Positions 47,942 to 56,455 of a stretch of 64,000 nt of DNA are shown here, one piece after another. Under the pieces are notes generated by a model. That model worked only from the letters and a program-made list of their open reading frames with translations. It was not told the origin of the DNA and made no database searches. Within the stretch, counting starts at the first letter, position 1, and each line of letters starts with the position of its first letter. Source of the stretch: Thalassospira lohafexi (lineage in GTDB: Bacteria; Pseudomonadota; Alphaproteobacteria; Rhodospirillales; Thalassospiraceae); NCBI RefSeq assembly GCF_002844275.1, contig NZ_NXGX01000005.1:310001-374000 (forward strand), in the 5' to 3' direction. The position numbers and the translations under genes were made by a program.

Positions 47942-47974
47942 CGGGCTCACCTTCGGGTGGGCCCGTTTTATTTT
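47942..47974 (+). terminator. Terminator of the rpsP-rplS operon
   Basis: CGGGCTCACC and GGTGGGCCCG pair as a 10-bp stem (one T-G pair) closed by a stable TTCG tetraloop, followed by TTTTATTTT. Confidence 0.92.
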
Positions 47975-48525
47975 GTCAGACCCACGGGCAAATCCGACCT
48001 GATGACGTGATCACCTGAAAGCCAAAGAACTCCGGGCCGGCCACCAAGTGATCAAGCACACAGAAATACATCCTATGCGTGCATTATACCGAATCGCATG
48101 ATTTCCACCCGATTTCCCAATGCCCGCAGAAACCATACGATATTTTCATCAGCTTTCATTATATCAGATATCTCTTACCTATCTGGATTCTGTCGCATTT
48201 AGCTACTATGGGATGCTGTTTTTCCCACGACTCTATTTAAGGGTGTGCCGCACGGAAAAACACCCGCCCGGCGGCTTGCGATTTAAGGACCGAGGTGTAT
48301 AAAGGCACTCCCGCGGCAAAAACGATCAAACCCGCGCGGTTCTGGATAATAATATTTCGCAAGCCGGGATAAACCCGGATGCCCGGAGGAACAGGCGACC
48401 AAGCGCGCCAAACCGTATCGCACCCCACGGGTGTTATTCGGTCGAAATCCCCGGTTTAATGTCCGATCTGCGCACCAAAGTCTGATCGTCGCTGCATATG
48501 AGATCGATTTTAAGAGGAGGTCGAG
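47975..48525. other. Long intergenic region before leuC with structured leader
   Basis: 551 bp without a credible gene. The left part (48080-48245) is clearly AT-richer than its surroundings. The right part holds a possible promoter (48276-48303) and about 215 nt of leader with several inverted repeats: CCGGG/CCCGG near 48364-48378, a possible competing CCCGG near 48380, and an extended hairpin around CACCC/GGGTG at about 48410-48442. No leucine-rich leader peptide or known riboswitch core was recognised. Confidence 0.5.
48276..48303 (+). promoter_or_regulatory. Possible promoter of leuC
   Basis: TTGCGA, a 16-bp spacer and TATAAA lie about 220 bp before leuC. Found by eye only; the spacing is one base short of the optimum. 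Confidence 0.35.
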
Positions 48526-49932
48526 ATGGGTGCGCCTAAAACCCTTTTTGACAAGATTTGGGAAAGCCATGTGGTCGACACGCAGGATGATGGAACCTGC
48601 CTGATTTATATTGACCGTCATCTTGTCCATGAAGTGACCAGCCCGCAGGCCTTTGAAGGCCTTCGTAATACCGGTCGCAAAGTGCGCCATCCTGAATTGA
48701 CCCTTGCCGTGCCCGATCATAACGTTCCGACGTCTGATCGCTCCGAAGGCATCAAGGAAGAAGACAGCCGCATTCAGGTTGAAACCCTTGATAAAAACGC
48801 TGCCGATACCGGCATTCATTACTTCCCGATGTCTGACCTGCGTCAGGGCATTGTCCATATTGTCGGCCCCGAAGAAGGCTTTACCCTTCCTGGTGTGACG
48901 ATGGTTTGTGGTGACTCGCACACCTCCACCCACGGCGCGTTCGGCGCACTGGCCTTTGGCATCGGCACGTCCGAAGTCGAACATGTTCTCGCCACCCAGA
49001 CGCTGGTTCAAAAACCGGCCAAAAACATGCTGGTCAAGGTCGAAGGCGATCTGCATCCCGGTGTGACCGCCAAGGACATCACCCTTGCCATTATCGGCCG
49101 TATCGGCACTGCTGGCGGTACCGGTTATGTCATCGAATACGCCGGTTCTGCCATCCGCGCCCTGTCGGTCGAAGGCCGCATGACGGTTTGCAACATGTCG
49201 ATCGAAGGTGGCGCACGCGCTGGCCTGATCGCACCGGATGAAAAAACCTTTGAATACATCAAAGGCCGTCCGATGGCGCCAAAGGGTGCCGCATACGAAC
49301 AAGCCGTCGAATACTGGAAGACCCTGCCGTCTGACGAAGGTGCGCATTACGACAAGATTGTCGAACTTGATGCAGGCGATATCGTTCCGCAGGTCACCTG
49401 GGGCACCAGCCCCGAAGACGTCGTTCCGGTCACCGGCAAAGTCCCGGCGCCGACCGATGTTTCCGATCCGGGCAAACAAAAAGCCATTGCCCGTTCGCTG
49501 GAATACATGGGTCTGACCGCAGGAACACCGATCGAAGACATCAAGATTGACCGTGTCTTTATTGGCTCTTGCACCAACGGCCGGATCGAAGATCTGCGTG
49601 CTGTTGCCGTTGTCGCAAAAGGCCGCAAGGTTTGCGAAACCGTCAATGCCATGATCGTTCCGGGTTCTGGTCTAGTCAAAGAACAGGCCGAGGCCGAAGG
49701 CCTGCATGAAATCTTTATCGAGGCTGGTTTTGACTGGCGTGAACCGGGTTGTTCGATGTGTCTGGCGATGAACCCGGACCGTCTGGAACCGGGTGAGCGT
49801 TGTGCATCAACCTCGAACCGTAACTTCGAAGGCCGTCAGGGCCGTGGGGGTCGCACCCATCTGGTCAGCCCGGCCATGGCAGCAGCGGCTGCGATCACCG
49901 GTCATCTGACTGACATTCGTAAACTCGGTTAA
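48526..49932 (+). CDS. leuC: 3-isopropylmalate dehydratase large subunit
   Basis: A 468-residue aconitase-family protein that, with LeuD, isomerises 2- to 3-isopropylmalate in leucine synthesis. The [4Fe-4S] ligands are in FIGSCTNGR (about residue 347) and CSMC (about 407 and 410). Other landmarks: [44 protein letters not shown] and the C-terminal [29 protein letters not shown] precedes the ATG. It leads leuC-small ORF-leuD. Confidence 0.97.
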   Translation: MGAPKTLFDKIWESHVVDTQDDGTCLIYIDRHLVHEVTSPQAFEGLRNTGRKVRHPELTLAVPDHNVPTSDRSEGIKEEDSRIQVETLDKNAADTGIHYFPMSDLRQGIVHIVGPEEGFTLPGVTMVCGDSHTSTHGAFGALAFGIGTSEVEHVLATQTLVQKPAKNMLVKVEGDLHPGVTAKDITLAIIGRIGTAGGTGYVIEYAGSAIRALSVEGRMTVCNMSIEGGARAGLIAPDEKTFEYIKGRPMAPKGAAYEQAVEYWKTLPSDEGAHYDKIVELDAGDIVPQVTWGTSPEDVVPVTGKVPAPTDVSDPGKQKAIARSLEYMGLTAGTPIEDIKIDRVFIGSCTNGRIEDLRAVAVVAKGRKVCETVNAMIVPGSGLVKEQAEAEGLHEIFIEAGFDWREPGCSMCLAMNPDRLEPGERCASTSNRNFEGRQGRGGRTHLVSPAMAAAAAITGHLTDIRKLG

Positions 49933-49944
49933 GAACAGGTTCCC

Positions 49945-50133
49945 ATGGCAGAACAAGCCCTCATCAATTTTCGCGAAAGCGCGCCCCGACTGGGACGCGC
50001 CCCGGTGCTCGAACATCTGTTGCCGCAACTCACAGGCATTAACCTGCCCGATTTTGTCGCACAGGAAATTGACGCAACCGAAGAATTGATCGAAGCACTT
50101 GGTCTCGCGTGGGAAACCGGAAGCAAGGGATAA
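49945..50133 (+). CDS. Small hypothetical protein between leuC and leuD
   Basis: A 62-residue acidic protein, [19 protein letters not shown] at the start, then [43 protein letters not shown]. It starts 12 bp after leuC and stops 4 bp before leuD, so it fits an operon gene with tight spacing. It looks helical, without a membrane segment or signal. I do not recognise it. The ribosome site (ACAGG) is weak. It could be a genuine small gene or a fortuitous frame. Confidence 0.55.
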   Translation: MAEQALINFRESAPRLGRAPVLEHLLPQLTGINLPDFVAQEIDATEELIEALGLAWETGSKG

Positions 50134-50137
50134 GACA

Positions 50138-50749
50138 ATGGATAAATTCACCACACTGACCGGCGTCGCCGCTCCACTGCCGATGATCAATGTCGATACC
50201 GACATGATCATTCCCAAACAGTTTCTCAAAACCATCAAACGGTCCGGCCTTGGCAAGAACCTGTTTGATGAAATGCGCTTCGATGACAATGGCAACGAAA
50301 TTCCTGATTTCGTTCTGAATAAGCCAGCCTATCGCAACGCACAGATTCTGGTATCGGGTGACAACTTTGGCTGCGGCTCTTCGCGTGAACACGCCCCGTG
50401 GTCACTGCTTGATTTTGGCATTCGCTGCGTGATCGCGCCAAGCTTTGCCGACATCTTCTATAACAACTGCTTTAAGAACGGCATCCTCCCGATCCGTCTG
50501 CCGCACGAAGATGTCGACAAGCTGATGTCCGATGCCGAACGCGGTTCCAACGCCACCGTGACCATTGACCTTGAAAAACAGGAAATCACCGGTCCGGACG
50601 GCGGCTGCATCAAGTTCGAAGTCGAAGCCTTCCGCAAGCATTGCCTGCTCAATGGCCTTGATGACATCGGACTGACCTTGCAAAAGGGCGACGCCATCAA
50701 CGCATTCGAAGCCAAGCGTGCTGCAAGTCAGCCCTGGCTGTCGCTTTAA
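50138..50749 (+). CDS. leuD: 3-isopropylmalate dehydratase small subunit
   Basis: A 203-residue partner of LeuC. It carries the swivelling-domain motif [24 protein letters not shown] (about residues 71-94), the N-terminal [16 protein letters not shown] and [11 protein letters not shown]. Length matches proteobacterial LeuD. ATG 50138 is preferred, since the frame to 50099 runs into the small ORF before it. A terminator follows, separating it from leuB. Confidence 0.97.
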   Translation: MDKFTTLTGVAAPLPMINVDTDMIIPKQFLKTIKRSGLGKNLFDEMRFDDNGNEIPDFVLNKPAYRNAQILVSGDNFGCGSSREHAPWSLLDFGIRCVIAPSFADIFYNNCFKNGILPIRLPHEDVDKLMSDAERGSNATVTIDLEKQEITGPDGGCIKFEVEAFRKHCLLNGLDDIGLTLQKGDAINAFEAKRAASQPWLSL

Positions 50750-50752
50750 TTC

Positions 50753-50792
50753 AAAAAGGGGTGGCAAGCCCGATGTTTGCCGCCCCTTTTTT
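50753..50792 (+). terminator. Terminator after leuD
   Basis: AAAAAGGGGTGGCAA pairs with TTTGCCGCCCCTTTTT around a short loop, with a T-run in the 3' arm. It lies within 5 bp of the leuD stop. Confidence 0.85.
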
Positions 50793-50840
50793 ATCTCTAC
50801 GGGGTGAATGGCCCCGATATATTCTGGGAAGGATTCATTT

Positions 50841-51944
50841 ATGACCATCACCAAAAAAGTATTGATGCTGCCGGGCGACGGTATCGGCCCGGAAGTCATG
50901 CGTCAGGTTCAGCGCGTCATGGACTGGATGGCGAAAAAGCGCGATGTGAATTTCGAAACCACCGAAGGCCTGATCGGCGGCGCTTCGATTGATGCGCATA
51001 ACAATCCGCTGACCGACGAAACGCTTGCCAAAGCCATGGCCGCAGACGCCGTTCTGCTTGGCGCTGTTGGTGGTCCGAAATGGGATGATATTCCGTTTGA
51101 TATCAAACCGGAACGCGGGCTTCTGAAAATCCGCAAGGAAATGGGCCTGTTTGCCAACCTGCGCCCTGCCCTTGTGTTTGATGCGCTTGTCGGTGCCTCA
51201 ACGCTTAAGGAAGACATCGTTAAGGGTCTTGATATCATGATCCTGCGCGAACTGACCGGCGGCATCTATTTCGGTCAGCCACGCGGCATCGAAGAACGCG
51301 ATGGCGTTCGCTTTGGCTTTAACACGCTGGTCTATTCCGAACCCGAAGTCGAACGCATTGCCCGCGTTGCCTTTGACATGGCGATGAAACGCAACAAGCG
51401 CATGTGTTCTGTTGATAAGGCCAACGTTCTCGAATCAACTGTTCTGTGGCGTGAAGTTGTCGAACGCGTTGCCAAAGACTTCCCGGAAGTCGAGGTCAGC
51501 CACATGTATGTCGATAACGCCGCCATGCAGCTGGTCCGCAATCCGAAACAGTTCGACGTGATGGTCACCACCAACATGTTCGGCGACATTCTTTCTGATT
51601 GTGCGGCCATGTTGACCGGCTCGCTCGGTATGTTGCCGTCCGCGTCCCTTGGTGCGGCCGATGACACCGGCGCGCGCAAAGCCCTTTACGAGCCGGTACA
51701 CGGTTCCGCCCCGGACATCGCCGGGCAGGACATCGCCAACCCGCTGGCCACCATCCTGTCGTTTGCCATGATGCTGCGCTACTCGTTTGACATGGGTGAC
51801 GACGCAACCATGATCGAAACTGCTGTTCAGAACGTGCTGAAAGGTGGTCTGCGCACCGCCGACATCATGCAGCCCGGCATGGCCAAAGTTTCGACCACGG
51901 TGATGGGCGAAGCCTTGATCAACGAACTCGACAAAATGGCCTGA
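50841..51944 (+). CDS. leuB: 3-isopropylmalate dehydrogenase
   Basis: A 367-residue NAD-dependent decarboxylating dehydrogenase of leucine synthesis. It has [14 protein letters not shown] at the N-terminus, [15 protein letters not shown], the arginine/tyrosine pair in [24 protein letters not shown], and the cofactor loop [23 protein letters not shown] 50841 has GGAAGGA at proper distance; an upstream in-frame ATG (50808) adds 11 residues outside the family. A terminator separates it from leuD, so it may have its own promoter. Confidence 0.97.
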   Translation: MTITKKVLMLPGDGIGPEVMRQVQRVMDWMAKKRDVNFETTEGLIGGASIDAHNNPLTDETLAKAMAADAVLLGAVGGPKWDDIPFDIKPERGLLKIRKEMGLFANLRPALVFDALVGASTLKEDIVKGLDIMILRELTGGIYFGQPRGIEERDGVRFGFNTLVYSEPEVERIARVAFDMAMKRNKRMCSVDKANVLESTVLWREVVERVAKDFPEVEVSHMYVDNAAMQLVRNPKQFDVMVTTNMFGDILSDCAAMLTGSLGMLPSASLGAADDTGARKALYEPVHGSAPDIAGQDIANPLATILSFAMMLRYSFDMGDDATMIETAVQNVLKGGLRTADIMQPGMAKVSTTVMGEALINELDKMA

Positions 51945-51974
51945 TCAACGGATCAAATTGCCTCGATGATACCC

Positions 51975-52007
51975 ACGGGCCGGGCTACTTTGTAGTCCGG
52001 CCCGTTT
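51975..52007 (+). terminator. Terminator of leuB
   Basis: ACGGGCCGG with inner CTAC pairs with GTAG and CCGGCCCGT around a short loop, followed by TTTGCTTTCC. Confidence 0.85.
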
Positions 52008-52114
52008 GCTTTCCTGTTCCTTAGGGTGGGTTGACACCGCATCGCGCACGCCAGAAGGTGTTGAAATACAATCATCCAAATAATGCATCTTCAAACGCAC
52101 CCAGGCAGGGCCAC

Positions 52115-54157
52115 ATGAGCAAAACTAAAATCATTATTGGCGGCGTTGCTGTCGTTGCAATCGCGGCCACCGCTGCGCATTTTGCCGCCCCTTCTTTCTT
52201 TGAAAATCAGTTCCGCAGCTATCTGACCAATCCCAGATCAGAACTGCACGGCGAGTTTGATAACTTCGCACTCTCGCTGTTTGGCGGCACCATGTCGGCA
52301 ACCGATGTGTCGCTGCGCACCGCCGACGGCGCCACCATCACCGGAGATGCCGTAAAGTTCGAACAGGTCAATTGGCTGACGCTGCTGAATGCCAATCCGT
52401 TTGGCGATACTCTGGCGGGATCGGTCACCGTCGACAACGGACAGATCGAAAACAAAGACGCGCGTCTATCGTCCCCGGCTCCATCCTTAATTGATCTTCG
52501 CATTATCCAGAAGGATGGCACCATTCACTACGCCGCCAAGGCTGCCGAACTGCCCGGAATTCACGTCGAAGACGGTTTAGGCCGCACGGCAAAGGCCGAT
52601 CTGATCGCGCTTGAGGACATTACCGAAAGCCGACTTGGGGGATTAACCTTACAAAACCTTAGTCTGGTGCTTCCGTCTGAAAAACAAAGCTTTTCTGTTG
52701 AAACGGCTTCTTTTTCAGATTGTGACATCACCCAATCGTTCGAAACAGCCTTCGACTTATCTGAAAAGCCTTTCGATCTTTGCTCTGCCCTGTCGGGAAC
52801 CGGCGTGCTGCTTGAACGGGCTGACAAGGAAAAAATCACCCTTGCCAGCTTTGGCTTTGATGGTCTGAGTTCATCTGGCGCACAGGCCATAAGCCTGACC
52901 GAAGTGACAGCCTCCAAAGACGACAAACCGCAAATCAGCTTTGGCGAAATTGCGCTGACCAATTTGAAACAATCCATTCGCTCTGACGCATTTGATAGCA
53001 ACAATAAATTGGATGCCCGCGAATGGCAGCATCTGATTGATAACCTGTCGGTCGATGCTTTCTCTGTCACCGAAATGTCGAGTTCTCAGGACGAATTTAC
53101 CACCAAACTTGGCAGCGTTGCCGTCAACGGCCTGAAAGACGGCGAGGTTGCTAAACTGGCAGTTTCAGATTTTCAGTTCGACCTGATGGACCATGAAGAC
53201 AAGCCGGTTTTCAAACTTGGCCATTTCGAAATATCGAAAGTGTCTTTAAGCCGTATGCAACAAATTGTTGAAATGTACGGCACCCCGACAAGCAACGATC
53301 CGATGGCACAGATCGAAAAGGCTCAAAACCAGACACTTGGCGATCTTGGCATTCTGCTGTCACCGATGGTCTATGAAAGCTTCCTGGTGTCCGACCTTTC
53401 GCTATCAGGCAACACTGATGCCAACAAGAACCTTAAGTTTGGCATTGATCGTGCGTCGGCCAGCATCGGTGATCCCGTCCGTTTTGACGGAAACGGCACC
53501 ACCTTTGCCAAAAAGGGCCGCAGCGCCGTTCAGGGAATGTATATCGAACTACCCGACACCTCACCGGTGAAAGACCTGATCGCCAGTATGATCGGCCTGG
53601 AAAACTTTGACCGTCTCAGCCTCAATGGCAAAATCAATATCACGTGGGATGATCAAAGCGGTGTCTATACCTACGACATCGAAGAAACATCTATCGACGA
53701 CATTGGCAGCATCAGCCTTTCGGCAAGTGTTGGTAATCTGACACCTGAAATCATGGGCGAACTGACTTCAACTCGCCTTGATCAGACCGAAAAACTACGC
53801 CAAATCGCCTTGACCAAAACAAGCTTCAATGCTGCCCGTCTTGAGGTTCAAGGTGAAAAACTGGTGAAAATATTCCTCAGGCTGGCGGCACAGGGCAATG
53901 GCCAAACCGCCGAGGACTTGCAAATGGTTGGTGCAATGGTCCTGATGCAAACGCAGGAAAAATTCGCGCAGTATCCTCGCCTGTCAAACGCACTGACCGA
54001 GCTTGTCGATTGGTTTAGCAATCCACAGCACCTGATCATCACATTGGCACCCGATGCACCTGTTCCGTTTGGCGTGCTGGCGGCGGGCGGCATGCAACCA
54101 CCTGCGATAGCGGACCTTTTGGGACTGACCATTCAGGCCAATGAAAACGCAAAATAG
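52115..54157 (+). CDS. Large hypothetical membrane-anchored periplasmic protein
   Basis: A 680-residue protein of unrecognised family. An N-terminal signal anchor (KIIIGGVAVVAIAATAAHFAA) is followed by a long, beta-rich region with repeated phrases of the kind ISLTEVTASKDDKPQISFGEI, FSVTEMSSSQDEFTTKLGSV and FQFDLMDHEDKPVFKLGHFEI. Each pairs a short strand with a polar turn, as in AsmA-like or other lamellar envelope proteins. The last 100 residues are more helical. A role in the envelope is inferred from topology only. ATG 52115 follows GGCAGGG; the frame is open to 52031. It stands alone between leuB and a convergent sigma factor. Confidence 0.7.
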   Translation: MSKTKIIIGGVAVVAIAATAAHFAAPSFFENQFRSYLTNPRSELHGEFDNFALSLFGGTMSATDVSLRTADGATITGDAVKFEQVNWLTLLNANPFGDTLAGSVTVDNGQIENKDARLSSPAPSLIDLRIIQKDGTIHYAAKAAELPGIHVEDGLGRTAKADLIALEDITESRLGGLTLQNLSLVLPSEKQSFSVETASFSDCDITQSFETAFDLSEKPFDLCSALSGTGVLLERADKEKITLASFGFDGLSSSGAQAISLTEVTASKDDKPQISFGEIALTNLKQSIRSDAFDSNNKLDAREWQHLIDNLSVDAFSVTEMSSSQDEFTTKLGSVAVNGLKDGEVAKLAVSDFQFDLMDHEDKPVFKLGHFEISKVSLSRMQQIVEMYGTPTSNDPMAQIEKAQNQTLGDLGILLSPMVYESFLVSDLSLSGNTDANKNLKFGIDRASASIGDPVRFDGNGTTFAKKGRSAVQGMYIELPDTSPVKDLIASMIGLENFDRLSLNGKINITWDDQSGVYTYDIEETSIDDIGSISLSASVGNLTPEIMGELTSTRLDQTEKLRQIALTKTSFNAARLEVQGEKLVKIFLRLAAQGNGQTAEDLQMVGAMVLMQTQEKFAQYPRLSNALTELVDWFSNPQHLIITLAPDAPVPFGVLAAGGMQPPAIADLLGLTIQANENAK

Positions 54158-54181
54158 GCGTTTCGAAAAAGAGACTTTTGC

Positions 54182-54213
54182 AAAGGCCGGGTTAAATCCC
54201 GGCCTTTGTCTTT
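54182..54213. terminator. Bidirectional terminator between convergent genes
   Basis: AAAGGCCGGG and CCCGGCCTTT form a perfect 10-bp stem with a 6-nt loop, then GTCTTT. It overlaps the stop codon of the minus-strand sigma factor. Confidence 0.8.
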
Positions 54214-55115
54214 GGAACGGCAACGGCTTCCTCTTGACGTATCATCGGGGCAAAAAGAGCCAGTTTGTCCGGATTGCGATGCACAAAAACATCAACCAGC
54301 AAACCATCGCGTTCTGATGCGCTGATTGCGGTGACAACCTCGGCCCCCTCATACATCAAAAGCCAGCATTCGCGTTGATTGGTCACATAACAAATTTGGG
54401 CATCCGGGCTGCGTTTGCCCCAGACACCGGCAAAGAAGCGCGCAACGTTATCATTACCAAAGACAGGATTAAGGGCGGCTGATGCCTTGCCCCCGCCATC
54501 AGAATGCATAATCACATCCGGGGCCAACTGGCTCATCAACTGCCCAACATCCCCCAGACTAAGGGCATTGATGAACGCCTCGATTTTCGACTGGTCGCAG
54601 GCTTTTGCTGCAACAGCGGGCGTCGGATCCCTGTCGTTCTCACGCGCCATCTTGCGCCGGGCACGAAACAGTATCTGACGGGTATTATTGGCTGTGCGTT
54701 CAATTACCGGGGCAATATCGTCATGGGTCCAGTCAAATACTTCGTGTAAAACAAGCGCAATCCGTTCAACCGGCGCCAGCCGTTCGAGCATCAGCAAATA
54801 CGCCTGCCCCAGACCATCCTGTTCGATCAGCATTTTTTCGGCGTGGGGTTGCTCGGGCGGCAACCACGGTTCGGGTAGCCATTGCCCGACGTATTTTTCA
54901 CGCTGCCGCCGCGCAGACTTCAAAACATCCAGACAAATGTTGCTGCAAACCCTAACCAGCCAACCCGTGGCATCCTTGATCATTTCATGATCCTGCGCCC
55001 GCCACCGCAGCCAGACGTCCTGTACCGCGTCCTCGGCATCGGCATGACTGCCCAGCATGCGATACGACAGGGCCATTAAACGGGGGCGATGTGCCTCGAA
55101 AATCTGATCTGCCAT
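54192..55115 (-). CDS. ECF41-type RNA polymerase sigma factor with SnoaL-like C-terminal domain
   Basis: A 307-residue sigma factor. Sigma-2 covers about residues 5-70 (FEAHRPRLMALSYRMLGSHADAEDAVQDVWLRW), sigma-4 about 105-155, and a SnoaL_2-like domain 175-290. Three hallmarks of the ECF41 group are present: WLPEP (79-83) in the linker, DGGGK (206-210) and NPDKL (281-285). In that group the extra domain controls activity and no anti-sigma factor is needed. The carboxymuconolactone-decarboxylase gene just upstream on the same strand is the typical partner. ATG 55115 is chosen for its GGA ribosome site and the family N-terminus. Confidence 0.92.
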   Translation of the reverse strand: MADQIFEAHRPRLMALSYRMLGSHADAEDAVQDVWLRWRAQDHEMIKDATGWLVRVCSNICLDVLKSARRQREKYVGQWLPEPWLPPEQPHAEKMLIEQDGLGQAYLLMLERLAPVERIALVLHEVFDWTHDDIAPVIERTANNTRQILFRARRKMARENDRDPTPAVAAKACDQSKIEAFINALSLGDVGQLMSQLAPDVIMHSDGGGKASAALNPVFGNDNVARFFAGVWGKRSPDAQICYVTNQRECWLLMYEGAEVVTAISASERDGLLVDVFVHRNPDKLALFAPMIRQEEAVAVPKTKAGI

Positions 55116-55138
55116 CTTGGGTCCATCAAACGCATGAA

Positions 55139-55163
55139 GCGATACGGGAAAATCCCGTATCGC
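55139..55163. repeat. Perfect 11-bp palindrome before the ECF41 sigma gene
   Basis: GCGATACGGGA and TCCCGTATCGC pair perfectly with a 3-nt loop, in the leader between the decarboxylase-like gene and the sigma gene. No T-run follows on the minus strand, so operator or mRNA hairpin is more likely than terminator. Confidence 0.6.
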
Positions 55164-55248
55164 CGATATGAAAGTCATTTTGCCCGAAAGGGGACGGGGA
55201 CGCAAAGGCGCAGGGTCACCCCCGTCCTCAGGATTTGCGCAAACGGAT

Positions 55249-55683
55249 TTACGCAAACTCATGCTGCGCAATGCCCAACCGGTTCCAGGCATTCATGGTT
55301 GATATGATGCAGGTAAGTTCCGAAACTTCGTCTTCTTCGAAATGTTCAAGCAACGCACGGTGGCTTTGCGAAATACGCGACTGGCTCTCGACCTTGGTCA
55401 GGCATTCCGCCCAGTCAAGCGCCGCACGCTCCCCGTCATCAAAGCCCTTTGAACTGCGCCACAGTGGCAGCATCGCAAGTTTGACCGGGTCGCCACCTTG
55501 CTCGCCATAGCTTTTTGAATGCATCCGGAGGCAATGGGCACATTCGTTGATGTGCGATACACGGCATTCGATCAAGCTGCGCAGTGCGGGCGAAATTTTC
55601 GCGTCTTCCGCAAGTTTGCTCGCAAGCTCAAACATGGCTTCAAACAGTTTCGGGCTGGCTTTGGGAAATGCGAAACGGCTCAT
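55249..55683 (-). CDS. Carboxymuconolactone decarboxylase/AhpD-like protein (ECF41 partner)
   Basis: A 144-residue all-alpha protein of the CMD/AhpD family. C48 and C51 in NECAHCLRMHSKSYGE form the CxxC redox pair with H55 beside it, as in AhpD-like peroxidatic proteins. DDGERAALDWAECLT is the second conserved block. ECF41 sigma factors are regularly linked to such COE (carboxymuconolactone decarboxylase, oxidoreductase or epimerase) genes and transcribe them. AAGGAG precedes ATG 55683. The sigma gene follows 134 bp downstream. The substrate is unknown. Confidence 0.9.
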   Translation of the reverse strand: MSRFAFPKASPKLFEAMFELASKLAEDAKISPALRSLIECRVSHINECAHCLRMHSKSYGEQGGDPVKLAMLPLWRSSKGFDDGERAALDWAECLTKVESQSRISQSHRALLEHFEEDEVSELTCIISTMNAWNRLGIAQHEFA

Positions 55684-55744
55684 GATGGTTCTCCTTGAAA
55701 ACAGCAGTGAATTCGCCGGGCAAAATGCCCTTTCTGCAAACAAG

Positions 55745-55771
55745 GACGAAATAAGGGCGGGCCGTGTTACA
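55745..55771 (-). promoter_or_regulatory. Candidate ECF41-type promoter
   Basis: On the minus strand TGTAACA (55771-55765), a 16-bp spacer and CGTC (55748-55745) closely match the published ECF41 promoter TGTCACA-N16-CGTC (one mismatch), about 65 bp before the decarboxylase-like gene. The -35 lies in the loop of the preceding terminator hairpin. Confidence 0.7.
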
Positions 55772-55781
55772 CAGCCCGCCC
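55749..55781 (-). terminator. Terminator of the small hypothetical gene
   Basis: On the minus strand GGGCGGGC and GCCCGCCC form an 8-bp stem with inner GTG/CAC pairing, followed by TTATTT. It ends the gene at 55815-56234 and overlaps the candidate ECF41 promoter. Confidence 0.8.
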
Positions 55782-55814
55782 GATTATTTTCAAAAGGATC
55801 AGTTTTTTCGAAAC

Positions 55815-56234
55815 CTAGACAACGCCAGCTTCTTTCAGCGCATCGGCCACCGCTCCATGCATCACCCATGTCCAGTCTTCACCGTCCGTCGGCTTCCCAT
55901 CGGCAAGGGTAAAGATCGCGGCCAGATAATCACTGACATCGCTGTCACACATTGGAAGTCCTGCGGCCTGCGAAATTTTACGCGCCAACCGGCCATATTT
56001 CTTATTGCCAATCCGCGCGCCAAAATGTCCCACCGTCTGGGCCAACTTCAATCCGCTAATCTCACGGCCCGGTGCATTGGCATGGACCCGCAGCATATCG
56101 CGTTCACAGCTCGATACCTCGATAGATGCAAGTGCGTTGACGTAATCTTCCACCTGACCAATATGGGGCGCATCACCGGCATTGATATCAGCAGTGCGGT
56201 CCGTACCGTCGTCCCAGTTCAAAACTTTCAACAT
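55815..56234 (-). CDS. Hypothetical cytoplasmic protein
   Basis: A 139-residue acidic soluble protein, starting MLKVLNWDDGTDRTADINAG. It has no signal or membrane segment. A helical part follows (IGQVEDYVNALASIEVSSCERDML), then GLPMCDSDVSDYLAAIFTLADGKPTDGEDWTWVMHG. I do not recognise the family. ATG 56234 is chosen because GGGAGG sits 7 bp upstream; the frame opens to 56285. It has its own terminator, so it is separate from the ECF41 unit downstream. Confidence 0.7.
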   Translation of the reverse strand: MLKVLNWDDGTDRTADINAGDAPHIGQVEDYVNALASIEVSSCERDMLRVHANAPGREISGLKLAQTVGHFGARIGNKKYGRLARKISQAAGLPMCDSDVSDYLAAIFTLADGKPTDGEDWTWVMHGAVADALKEAGVV

Positions 56235-56410
56235 GTCGTTTCCTCCCGACAAAATGACCGGTTTAGAACCGTTCGCATGCGTCACATCTGACGTGCCGGT
56301 CGATCACGCGATGTGTATCTTTTTGGGCAACAATGCCATTTCTTGTTTTTGTCGCCTTTGGTGTTCCCCAATGTCTCGGGGTTCATCACCGATATTTTGC
56401 ATATGGGGAC

Positions 56411-56451
56411 TAAAATCAAACGGGGCGGGAAACTTTTGCTCCCCGCCCCGT
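56411..56451 (-). terminator. Terminator of the cyclopropane synthase gene
   Basis: On the minus strand ACGGGGCGGG and CCCGCCCCGT pair perfectly around a 12-nt loop, followed by TTGATTTTAG. It lies just after the stop at 56456. Confidence 0.8.
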
Positions 56452-56455
56452 CATA

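Noticed and set aside
48120..48302. 60-codon frame before leuC as a leader peptide or small gene
   Set aside because: Codon use is unlike neighbours, there is no ribosome site, and its end overlaps the likely promoter. It has no run of leucine codons as an attenuator would.
48430..48460. T-arm-like string (GGTCGAAATCC) suggesting a tRNA or tmRNA piece
   Set aside because: No acceptor stem, anticodon arm or tag reading frame could be built around it.
48283..49479. 398-codon open frame on the minus strand opposite leuC
   Set aside because: It lies almost wholly inside leuC, which is certain, and has no family motif. Codon bias of the sense gene opens this frame.
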